DNA of 64,000 bases from Winogradskyella pacifica (lineage in GTDB: Bacteria; Bacteroidota; Bacteroidia; Flavobacteriales; Flavobacteriaceae): the NCBI RefSeq assembly GCF_013403915.1, contig NZ_JABFDI010000003.1, positions 186,001 through 250,000 on the forward strand. The letters run 5' to 3'. Positions 9,144 to 16,829 of this stretch are shown piece by piece. The first letter of the stretch is position 1. Every line of letters starts with the position of its first letter. The notes beneath the pieces are model-generated. The model made no database searches, was not told the origin of the DNA, and saw only the letters and a list, made by a program, of their open reading frames with translations. The position numbers and the translations under genes were made by a program.

Positions 9144-10349
9144 TTATAGAACGATTTCTACTTGGTTATTTAGGATGTCATCAAAAGTTTCGCGCTTTCT
9201 TATTAAATGCGCCTTCCCCTTGTAAAGTAATACTTCAGCTGGTCTGTAGCGCGAGTTGTAGTTGCTGGCCATAGAATAACAATAAGCACCTGCATTTTTA
9301 AAGCATAGAATGTCGTTTTCGTTGATTTCAGAAATACGTCTGTTATTTGCAAACGTATCGGTTTCACAGATGTAACCAACCACAGAATAAAAACGTTCGC
9401 GTCCTTTTGGGTTTGAAATGTTTAAGATATCATGTTGAGAGCCGTATAACATTGGGCGTATTAAATGATTAAAACCAGAATCAACTTGAGCAAAAACTGT
9501 TGAGGTGGTTTGTTTCACCACATTGACTTTAGCTAAAAACACACCAGCCTCACTTACTAGAAATTTGCCAGGTTCAAAGGCTAAGGTTAAATCTTTGCCG
9601 TATTCTTTACAGAATTCGTTGAAACGTTGTGATAATTTTTCGCCTAATTCTTCAATATTGGTTTCAATATCTCCTTTTTTATAAGGCACTTTAAATCCGG
9701 AACCGAAATCTATAAATTGAAGCGTTTTGAAGTTTTTAGCCGTATCAAATAAAATTTCACTAGCATATAAAAAGACATCAATATCTAAAATATCACTTCC
9801 GGTATGCATATGAATACCGTTGATATTCATATTCGTGTTTTCTACAATACGAAGTAATAAAGGAATCTGATGAATTGAAATCCCGAATTTACTATCAATA
9901 TGTCCAACAGAAATATTGGTGTTTCCACCAGCCATAACATGCGGATTTATTCGGATACAAACAGGAACTTTAGGATGCTTCGTTCCAAATTGTTCTAAGA
10001 TTGAAAGATTATCAATGTTAATCTGAACCCCTAATTTAGCAGCTTCTTCAATCTCTTCAAGAGACACACCATTGGGAGTAAAAATAATATCTTCGGGTTT
10101 AAATCCGGCTTTTAAACCTAATCGTAATTCTTGAATGGAAACCGTATCAATTCCTGAACCCAACTTATTAAATAATCGTAACACAGAAATATTAGACAAT
10201 GCTTTAACGGCATAGTTAAGCTTCAGATTTTTCACCTTACTAAACGCTTTTGTTAATCGCTTGTATTGAAATTCTATTTTTTCAGCGTCATAAACATAAA
10301 CAGGACTTCCAAAATCCTTTGCAATTTGTAATAAGGTACTATCTTTCAT
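9144..10349 (-). CDS. lysA: diaminopimelate decarboxylase
   Basis: 401 residues from the ATG at 10347-10349. It converts meso-diaminopimelate to lysine with PLP in the cytoplasm. Visible are YAVKALSN with the PLP lysine near residue 49, HMHTGSDI, the glycine-rich FIDFGSGF, EPGKFLV, and the active-site CETDTF from the neighbouring subunit (family consensus C-E-S-x-D). The frame continues upstream to an ATG at 10406, but those 19 residues lack family similarity and MKDSTLLQIAKDFGSPVYVY is a normal LysA start. A divergent ACT-domain protein lies 241 bp away. Confidence 0.95.
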   Translation of the reverse strand: MKDSTLLQIAKDFGSPVYVYDAEKIEFQYKRLTKAFSKVKNLKLNYAVKALSNISVLRLFNKLGSGIDTVSIQELRLGLKAGFKPEDIIFTPNGVSLEEIEEAAKLGVQINIDNLSILEQFGTKHPKVPVCIRINPHVMAGGNTNISVGHIDSKFGISIHQIPLLLRIVENTNMNINGIHMHTGSDILDIDVFLYASEILFDTAKNFKTLQFIDFGSGFKVPYKKGDIETNIEELGEKLSQRFNEFCKEYGKDLTLAFEPGKFLVSEAGVFLAKVNVVKQTTSTVFAQVDSGFNHLIRPMLYGSQHDILNISNPKGRERFYSVVGYICETDTFANNRRISEINENDILCFKNAGAYCYSMASNYNSRYRPAEVLLYKGKAHLIRKRETFDDILNNQVEIVL

Positions 10350-10590
10350 TCTTTCTTTGTCTTTATGTGAGATGGCGAAAATATATGTAATCCACATAAT
10401 AAACATAAAAATGACAAAAAATGGTTATTTTTACACAAAATGTTAAATAGTTAACAAATTGAAACGCGTATTTAAAAGTTGAATATTTTCTTTAAGTAAT
10501 ATTGAAGCTTTTAAATGCGAGAACGAAGTGGTTCCACACGTTCTTAATTTTATAATTATTTTTCTTTAAAATTATCAAAATTTTAAACGT

Positions 10591-11247
10591 GTGAAAACTA
10601 TTGCCTCCTGTGTTCAAGATATTATTGTGGCCAGTCCTTTTTTAGAAGAAGGCTTATCTAGAGAAATTATTAATTTTTCTGCTTTAGCAAAAGAGTTGAA
10701 TGATCCGATTTCTAAAATGCTGCGGAAACCTATAAAAGATGGCGCTATTATGATGGCTTTACGTCGTTATCAACAACCATTAAATCTAGAAAATTCTAAA
10801 AGTTTAAAGAAAACTTTTAATGAATTAGGCGATATTACGGTACGCTCTAATCTAAGTGATTTTACATTTCAGAATTCAAAAACCTTAATACATAGTCATT
10901 CTCAGGTCTTAGAGAAAATTAGTGACAATCATCAAACGTTTTATGCCTTTACGCGGGGCATGTTTGAAAGTAATATAATTATATCCACCTCTGAAAAAGA
11001 GAGTGTTCTCAAAGCATTCAAAAAAGAAAATCAAATAGGATTACAAGAAAAACTGTCTGCCATTAGTATTTATTTACCCAAGGGAAATTCTAAGATAGTG
11101 GGCTTATATTATCAAATTTTTAAGCGTTTAGCATGGGAAAATATTACCTTATATGAAGTGGTTTCGACGACTAACGAGTTTACCATTGTAGTTGAGGACC
11201 ATTTGGTTGATAAGGCATTTTCTGCTATAAAGCGTTTAATTGATTAA
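10591..11247 (+). CDS. ACT-domain protein, divergent from lysA
   Basis: 218 residues starting with GTG; no in-frame ATG lies nearby upstream. The C-terminal ~65 residues (KLSAISIYLPKGNSKIVGLY through FTIVVEDHLVDKAFSAIKRL) have the beta-alpha-beta order of an amino-acid-binding ACT domain, like the regulatory part of aspartate kinases. The N-terminal ~140 residues contain no kinase signature; they include a helical segment and LGDITVRSNLSDFTF. It therefore looks like a stand-alone sensor or allosteric partner rather than an enzyme. Position opposite lysA suggests a link to aspartate-family amino acids, which is inference. Confidence 0.6.
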   Translation: MKTIASCVQDIIVASPFLEEGLSREIINFSALAKELNDPISKMLRKPIKDGAIMMALRRYQQPLNLENSKSLKKTFNELGDITVRSNLSDFTFQNSKTLIHSHSQVLEKISDNHQTFYAFTRGMFESNIIISTSEKESVLKAFKKENQIGLQEKLSAISIYLPKGNSKIVGLYYQIFKRLAWENITLYEVVSTTNEFTIVVEDHLVDKAFSAIKRLID

Positions 11248-11294
11248 ACTTCTAGAGCGTGTGTTGTAAAGCGTTAAATCAATTTTAAAAACTA

Positions 11295-11325
11295 TTGGTA
11301 AAAACTATTAGTATGCTTACTTTTG
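11295..11325 (+). promoter_or_regulatory. sucC promoter
   Basis: TTG at 11295-11297 and TACTTTTG at 11318-11325, separated by 20 bp, match the Bacteroidota sigma-ABfr consensus (TTG and TAnnTTTG). The leader to the ATG at 11352 would be about 20 nt. Confidence 0.75.
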
Positions 11326-11351
11326 TCAGACCATTAAATTTCTGATCAAAA

Positions 11352-12545
11352 ATGAATTTACACGAATATCAAGGAAAAGAATTATTAAGCAGTTTTGGAG
11401 TACGTATTCAACGTGGTATTGTAGCTCAAAGTGCTAAAGAAGCTGTTGATGCAGCAAAGCAATTAACAGCTGAAACTGCTACAGGTTGGCATGTTATTAA
11501 AGCTCAGGTTCATGCAGGTGGACGTGGAAAAGGTGGAGGCGTAAAATTGGCTAAGAACCTTAAAGAAGTTGAAGAAATTGCAGGACAAATCATAGGAATG
11601 GATTTGGTTACACCTCAAACTTCAGCAGAAGGAAAACGTGTTCATCAAGTTTTAGTTGCAGAAGATGTTTACTATCCTGGCGAAAATGAGCCAAACGAAT
11701 ATTATATGTCTGTTTTATTAAATCGTGCTACAGGAAGAAACATGATTGTGTATTCTACAGAAGGTGGAATGGATATTGAAACGGTTGCAGAAGAAACTCC
11801 AGAATTAATACATAACGAAGAAATTGATCCTGCTACAGGGATTTTACCTTTTCAAGCACGTCGTATTGCTTTTAACTTAGGTTTATCAGGTACAGCTTTT
11901 AAAGAAATGACAAAATTTGTTACGGCTTTATATACTGCTTACGATAAATCAGATGCCTCTTTATTTGAAATCAATCCTGTTTTAAAAACAAGTGATGATA
12001 AAATAATGGCTGTTGATGCTAAAGTAACTTTAGATGCTAACGCATTATACAGACACAGAGATTTAGCGCAATTACGTGACTTACGTGAAGAAAACCAAAT
12101 TGAAGTTGAAGCAGGAGCTTTAGGTTTAAACTATGTAGACTTAGACGGAAACGTTGGTTGTATGGTAAATGGTGCTGGTTTAGCAATGGCAACCATGGAT
12201 TTAATTAAGCAAGCAGGTGGTGAGCCAGCTAACTTTTTAGATGTTGGTGGTACTGCAGATGCAGCTAGAGTAGAAGCAGCATTCAAAATCATATTAAAAG
12301 ATCCTGCTGTAAAAGCAATCTTAATCAATATTTTTGGTGGAATTGTAAGATGTGATCGTGTTGCACAAGGTGTCATTGATGCTTATAAAAACATGGGTAA
12401 CATTACAGTGCCAATCATTGTACGTTTACAAGGAACAAATGCAGACATCGCAAAAGAATTAATTGATAATTCTGGTTTAGATGTAATGAGTGCAACTGAA
12501 TTCCAAGAAGCAGCTGATAAGGTGCAAGAAGTATTAAATAAATAA
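11352..12545 (+). CDS. sucC: succinyl-CoA ligase, beta subunit
   Basis: 397 residues, full length for the family. It starts [17 protein letters not shown] and has an ATP-grasp domain ([25 protein letters not shown]-like [18 protein letters not shown]) and the C-terminal CoA-ligase domain ([35 protein letters not shown]). Together with SucD it interconverts succinyl-CoA and succinate with ATP or GTP formation in the TCA cycle. No sucD is adjacent. The gene has its own promoter and a strong terminator, so it appears to be a single-gene transcript. Confidence 0.97.
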   Translation: MNLHEYQGKELLSSFGVRIQRGIVAQSAKEAVDAAKQLTAETATGWHVIKAQVHAGGRGKGGGVKLAKNLKEVEEIAGQIIGMDLVTPQTSAEGKRVHQVLVAEDVYYPGENEPNEYYMSVLLNRATGRNMIVYSTEGGMDIETVAEETPELIHNEEIDPATGILPFQARRIAFNLGLSGTAFKEMTKFVTALYTAYDKSDASLFEINPVLKTSDDKIMAVDAKVTLDANALYRHRDLAQLRDLREENQIEVEAGALGLNYVDLDGNVGCMVNGAGLAMATMDLIKQAGGEPANFLDVGGTADAARVEAAFKIILKDPAVKAILINIFGGIVRCDRVAQGVIDAYKNMGNITVPIIVRLQGTNADIAKELIDNSGLDVMSATEFQEAADKVQEVLNK

Positions 12546-12592
12546 GTATCCGATACGGTTTTTTAAACCTGACAGGTATTATTACATATATG

Positions 12593-12625
12593 AAAAGAGC
12601 AACATTAATTTGTTGCTCTTTTTTT
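12593..12625. terminator. bidirectional terminator after sucC
   Basis: AGAGCAAC (12596-12603) and GTTGCTCT (12612-12619) form an 8-bp stem with an 8-nt loop, extended by flanking A and T runs. T-rich tails occur on both strands. It separates convergent sucC and the DUF1456 gene. Confidence 0.85.
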
Positions 12626-12644
12626 GTCTCTATAATTATAGAAT

Positions 12645-12905
12645 TTAATCTTTCTTCTTTTCCTCTTTCTTTTTCTCTCCTTTTTTAGGCATTGGTCCTC
12701 GTAAATGAATAATTAAACCATTCAAAAAATTACGAAGTATTTGATCTCCACATTCCATATATTTCGGGTGATCTTCATTTCTAAACATAGCATTCAACTC
12801 ACTTTTAGAAATTCTAAAATCTACCAATTCTAAAATTTTTACGATATCATCGTCTCTTAATTTGTGAGCAACTCTTAACTTTTTAAATATGTCGTTATTT
12901 GTCAT
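12645..12905 (-). CDS. DUF1456 (YehS-like) protein, single-repeat form
   Basis: 86 residues. The motif KLRVAHKLRDDDIVKILELV...SKSELNAMFRNEDHPKY...CGDQILRNFLNGL is the DUF1456 repeat. Better-known family members such as E. coli YehS carry two copies in about 150 residues; here there is one, followed by a lysine/glutamate-rich tail (KKGEKKKEEKKKD). The family has no established function. It is convergent with sucC and shares its terminator. Confidence 0.85.
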   Translation of the reverse strand: MTNNDIFKKLRVAHKLRDDDIVKILELVDFRISKSELNAMFRNEDHPKYMECGDQILRNFLNGLIIHLRGPMPKKGEKKKEEKKKD

Positions 12906-12988
12906 TTTATAATTTATTTATAGATCTTTATATTGGAATCTGTTGATTTTTATTTTTTTTGTAAAACTAGTAAAATCTAAGAGGTTTC

Positions 12989-13789
12989 TTAATACAACCA
13001 TAGATAAGCTTGCTCAAAATGAGTCGCCCAAAGTTTTTCATTATGTTGACCACCTTTAATATGATGACTTTCAAATTGCGATTCATTCACACCTTTAGAT
13101 TGAAGTAATTTAATCATTTCTTCTAACTTCGGAATCATGGTTTCACCTTCATCGGTACCCGCCAGAAAATAGAATTTTGATGTTTCTGGAATTTCAGAGG
13201 CTTTCACGAAATCGTAAATCTCAGGATTAATCCAAAAGGCAGGGGAGAAGACTCCAGCTTTACCAAATGTTTCAGGATATTTTATTACGGCATAAAACGA
13301 TAGTAAGCCACCTAACGACGAACCGAAAATAGTGGTATGTTCTGCGTCTGATTTAGTTCTATAGGTCTTATCGATGTGTCGTTTTAATGTGTTTTCTATA
13401 AAACTTAAATAGGCATCACCTTTTCCTCCTCCATGTTTTTTATGCGAATATGGAGTGAGTTCGTCTGTGCGTTTAGCGTTGCCGTGTTCTATTCCAATAA
13501 TTATACTTTCGTTATCCGTTAAGGTATCCATATATTCATCAACTTCCCATTCTCCAACAAAGGATGTTTCGGCATCAAATAAGTTTTGTGCATCATGCAT
13601 ATAAATGACAGGATAAGAATTTTCGGAATTTTTATAATTTGTAGGTAAATACACCCAAATAGTTTTTACGGAATTTAGTTGAGGAGCTGCTATGGTGAAT
13701 TTTGTAACTTGTTGTGAAGCAGTGTTTTGAGCTGTTATTCCGCTCGCTATAAATGCTGAGATTAGCAAATATAAATACTTCAATTTCAT
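12989..13789 (-). CDS. secreted alpha/beta-hydrolase esterase
   Basis: About 266 residues from the ATG at 13787-13789, which gives a clean signal peptide (MKLKYLYLLISAFIASGITA). An upstream TTG at 13837 would add 16 residues and spoil it. The mature protein belongs to the putative esterase family (enterochelin esterase/Fes-like): YPVIYMHDAQNLFD, nucleophile elbow IFGSSLGGLLSFY with the catalytic Ser, and a C-terminal GGQHNEKLW His. Predicted location is periplasmic or extracellular. The substrate is unknown. It looks like a single-gene transcript. Confidence 0.85.
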   Translation of the reverse strand: MKLKYLYLLISAFIASGITAQNTASQQVTKFTIAAPQLNSVKTIWVYLPTNYKNSENSYPVIYMHDAQNLFDAETSFVGEWEVDEYMDTLTDNESIIIGIEHGNAKRTDELTPYSHKKHGGGKGDAYLSFIENTLKRHIDKTYRTKSDAEHTTIFGSSLGGLLSFYAVIKYPETFGKAGVFSPAFWINPEIYDFVKASEIPETSKFYFLAGTDEGETMIPKLEEMIKLLQSKGVNESQFESHHIKGGQHNEKLWATHFEQAYLWLY

Positions 13790-13931
13790 TGTTTTAATGT
13801 TGTTTTTGTGTGACAAAAGTTTAAAAAAATCGACCAATTACATTTAATTTTTCGACAAGATACATTATATCAACGACAATAAAATAAACTACCTCTGTAA
13901 CTTTACACTATAAATTAATCCCCATATAATC

Positions 13932-14333
13932 ATGATTAATCGTGTTGAAAAACTGAGTTTGCTTTCCGAGATGATTGCCTTCGCTCAAACAGATGAAAAT
14001 ATAAAAGCTATAGAATATAAATTTTTATATAGTATTGCTAAGCAGTTGGAGATTTCAAAAGAAGATTTTAAATATCTCTTTGAGCACCCTGTAACTTACG
14101 TGCATTTAAAATCGCATAGCGAACGTATTGTTCAATTTCACCGATTAGTATTACTTATGAATCTCGATCATAAAGTAGCTCCAAAACAATTAGTTAAAAT
14201 TCACAACTTTGGATTACGAATGGGATTAAGTCATGAATCAATTAACAGAGTTCTCGATTTAATGGATAGTTTTCCTAATAAAATTGTACCACCAGATTTC
14301 TTGATTGATATTTTTAAAGTGCAGTATAACTAG
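13932..14333 (+). CDS. TerB-like small protein
   Basis: 133 residues, no signal peptide. The N-terminal helical stretch (KLSLLSEMIAFAQTDENIKA, then EYKFLYSIAKQLEISKEDFKY) matches the layout of TerB/DjlA-type helical domains, which often have a DG/E metal site; here the acidic residues are D17/E18. The C-terminal half is helical, ending in PPDFLIDIFKVQYN. Function is unknown. It is convergent with uvrB across a 336-bp repeat-rich gap. Confidence 0.55.
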   Translation: MINRVEKLSLLSEMIAFAQTDENIKAIEYKFLYSIAKQLEISKEDFKYLFEHPVTYVHLKSHSERIVQFHRLVLLMNLDHKVAPKQLVKIHNFGLRMGLSHESINRVLDLMDSFPNKIVPPDFLIDIFKVQYN

Positions 14334-14669
14334 TCTTCAGTATCTAGTATTCAGTTTGCAGTCTCAATCGTGATTTTCAAAAGCTATCCTATTTAAATAT
14401 ATGCTTAATTTTTAGAACAATCTCTCTGTGAATCTTTGTGCCTTCTCTGTGTAACTTCGTGTAATAGTTTTCAGTTTTAGTCTCAGTCTCAGTTTTTAAT
14501 CTTGAAATTTAATTATTGCGTTTCGGAATGTTTACTCTTTCGCAACTTTTTGTAAAATCTTCCAACCTTCCGTTAATTTTTTTTTAGTTTCACACTTCAC
14601 ACTTCACACTTCACACTTCACACTTCACACTTTTTACTGACTACTGACCACTGAATACTGACCACCGTT
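14334..14669. other. repeat-rich gap between the TerB-like gene and uvrB
   Basis: No gene seen. The stretch is low-complexity: CAGT/CTCAG/TCAGTT words near 14336-14360 and 14470-14500, CTCTGTG words near 14423-14460, a perfect 7-bp tandem array at 14589-14630, and CTGA(C/A)TACTGACC words up to the uvrB stop. Both flanking genes point into it, so it needs no promoter. No convincing terminator hairpin was identified. Confidence 0.7.
14589..14630. repeat. (TTCACAC)6 tandem array
   Basis: Six perfect contiguous copies of TTCACAC, followed by a run of T. It lies in the convergent gap about 40 bp past the end of uvrB. Confidence 0.95.
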
Positions 14670-16673
14670 TCACACCTTCAACTTCTCTAACTTACTCTGA
14701 TAAGCAGTTATCTCATCTCTAAAACGAGCGGCTTCTAAAAAGTCTAATGCTTTTGCAGCTTGTTCCATAAGTTTACGACGTTCTCTAATTTTCTTTTCTA
14801 ATTCCCCTTTATTCAAATAATCACTTTCTGGTTCAGCTGCTATTTGTGCATCCAATTCTGTTCTGTATGTACTCACTGAATTTTGAGTTAAAGCACTATT
14901 TAAACTCTTATTTAAAGCTTTAGGAACAAGGTTATGTTTGGTGTTATAGGCGATTTGTTTTTCACGACGATATTCCGTTTCGTCCATTGTTTTTTGCATG
15001 CTTTTTGTGATTTTATCAGCATACATAATCGCTTTCCCATTTAAGTTTCTTGCGGCTCTACCAACGGTTTGCGTTAAAGAACGTGCCGAACGTAAAAAAC
15101 CTTCCTTATCGGCATCTAATATGGCAACTAAAGAGACTTCAGGTAAATCTAAACCTTCACGCAGTAAGTTGACACCTACCAAAACATCAAAGACGCCTTT
15201 TCGTAAATCTTGCATTATTTCTACTCGTTCCAAAGTATCTACATCACTATGGATATATCGGGTTCGAATTGAAATTCTGGTTAAATATTTGGTCAATTCT
15301 TCAGCCATTCGTTTCGTCAAGGTAGTCACTAAAGTCCGTTCGTCTTTTTCAACGCGGTTTTGAATTTCTTCAATTAAATCATCAATCTGATTTAGACTTG
15401 GTCTGACTTCAATAATAGGATCTAATAATCCTGTTGGTCGAATGACTTGCTCTACATAAACACCATCAGTTTTTTGCATTTCGTAATCTGCTGGAGTGGC
15501 AGACACATAGATCACTTGATTTTGAAGGGCTTCAAACTCTTCAAACTTCAAAGGTCTATTGTCCATGGCTGCGGGCAATCGAAAACCATAATCAACTAAG
15601 TTGACTTTTCTACTTCGGTCACCTCCGTACATGGCATGGACTTGTGAAATGGTCACGTGACTTTCATCAACCACCATTAAAAAATCATCCGGAAAATAAT
15701 CCAATAAACAGAACGGACGCGTTCCTGGAGATCTACCGTCTAAATATCTTGAATAGTTCTCAATACCAGAACAATATCCCAATTCTCGAATCATTTCTAA
15801 ATCGAACTCTGTACGTTCTTTGAGTCGTTTGGCTTCAAGATGTTTACCTATTTCTTTAAAGTAATCGTATTGTTTTACTAAATCGTCTTGTATGTCTTTT
15901 ATGGCGCCGTTCAACACATCAGGAGACGTTACAAACATATTTGCAGGATAGATGTTTAAGCGATCATAACGTTCTATAATTTCGTTGCTTCTAGCATCAA
16001 AAGCTTCAATTTCTTCAATTTCATCACCAAAAAAGTGAATTCTAAAGGCGTGATCTGCATAACCAGGAAACACGTCTACGGTGTCACCTTTTATTCTGAA
16101 GTTTCCGTTTTTAAATTCAGATTCTGTTCTAGAATATAAACTTTGAACCAATTGATGTAATAATTTAGTACGAGAAATAACTTGATCGCGTTCTATAGAA
16201 ATCACGTTCTTTTGAAATTCCACAGGATTCCCAATACCATATAAACAAGATACGGAGGCGATGACAATCACATCACGACGACCAGAGAGAAGGGAAGAGG
16301 TGGTGCTTAAACGCATTTTCTCTATTTCCTCGTTAATAGATAAATCTTTCTCTATATAAACGCCTGAAACCGGAATATAGGCTTCGGGTTGGTAATAATC
16401 ATAGTAGGATACAAAATACTCAACAGCATTCTCAGGAAAAAACTGTTTGAATTCAGAGTAGAGTTGTGCAGCCAAAGTTTTGTTGTGTGCCAAAACCAAA
16501 GTTGGTCGTTGCACTTCTTCAATAACATTGGCAACGGTAAAGGTTTTACCAGAACCCGTAACACCCAAAAGCGTTTGGTATTTTTCTTTTCCTTCAATAC
16601 CAGCAGCTAATTTTTTTATAGCTTGTGGCTGATCACCAGTAGGTTTAAATTCGGACTCAATTTTAAATCGCAT
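14670..16673 (-). CDS. uvrB: UvrABC system protein B
   Basis: 667 residues, normal length. UvrB is the damage-verifying helicase-like subunit of nucleotide excision repair, loading at lesions with UvrA and recruiting UvrC. Visible are Walker A GVTGSGKT (37-44), the beta-hairpin YYDYYQPEAYIP, helicase motifs VVDESHV and VGVNLLREGLDLPEV, QTVGRAARN, and the C-terminal UVR motif with EKKIRERRKLMEQAAKALDF and ARFRDEI, which contacts UvrC. A -7 box ends only 4 nt before the ATG, so the transcript may be leaderless. Confidence 0.98.
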   Translation of the reverse strand: MRFKIESEFKPTGDQPQAIKKLAAGIEGKEKYQTLLGVTGSGKTFTVANVIEEVQRPTLVLAHNKTLAAQLYSEFKQFFPENAVEYFVSYYDYYQPEAYIPVSGVYIEKDLSINEEIEKMRLSTTSSLLSGRRDVIVIASVSCLYGIGNPVEFQKNVISIERDQVISRTKLLHQLVQSLYSRTESEFKNGNFRIKGDTVDVFPGYADHAFRIHFFGDEIEEIEAFDARSNEIIERYDRLNIYPANMFVTSPDVLNGAIKDIQDDLVKQYDYFKEIGKHLEAKRLKERTEFDLEMIRELGYCSGIENYSRYLDGRSPGTRPFCLLDYFPDDFLMVVDESHVTISQVHAMYGGDRSRKVNLVDYGFRLPAAMDNRPLKFEEFEALQNQVIYVSATPADYEMQKTDGVYVEQVIRPTGLLDPIIEVRPSLNQIDDLIEEIQNRVEKDERTLVTTLTKRMAEELTKYLTRISIRTRYIHSDVDTLERVEIMQDLRKGVFDVLVGVNLLREGLDLPEVSLVAILDADKEGFLRSARSLTQTVGRAARNLNGKAIMYADKITKSMQKTMDETEYRREKQIAYNTKHNLVPKALNKSLNSALTQNSVSTYRTELDAQIAAEPESDYLNKGELEKKIRERRKLMEQAAKALDFLEAARFRDEITAYQSKLEKLKV

Positions 16674-16677
16674 ATTG

Positions 16678-16685
16678 CAAAGTTA
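16678..16685 (-). promoter_or_regulatory. -7 box directly before uvrB
   Basis: The minus strand reads TAACTTTG then CAAT then the uvrB ATG. The start point expected 4-7 nt after the box would coincide with the ATG. No TTG at -33 was seen. Confidence 0.5.
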
Positions 16686-16737
16686 CAATAAAGCGCTTAT
16701 AATTTAATTGTGAAGTGCGTTACAATTGCGTTAAAAT

Positions 16738-16775
16738 AAAATGGACTTCAAGGTTTAAAACCTGAAGTCCATTTT
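16738..16775 (-). terminator. terminator after the 16830 surface-protein gene
   Basis: AAAATGGACTTCA (16738-16750) pairs with TGAAGTCCATTTT (16763-16775), with extra pairing of AGGTTT/AAACCT at the tip. On the minus strand it is followed by TTTTATTTTAA. It ends the adhesin-array gene and insulates uvrB. Confidence 0.8.
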
Positions 16776-16829
16776 ATAGATTGTTCTGTATAGATACTAC
16801 TTAACTGCTAGAAGTATTAATTACACGCT

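Noticed and set aside
14589..14630. Possible CRISPR-like array.
   Set aside because: Units are contiguous 7-mers without spacers and no cas gene is present.
14998..15363. A 121-codon frame on the plus strand inside uvrB.
   Set aside because: It is antisense to highly conserved UvrB helicase motifs and resembles no protein family.
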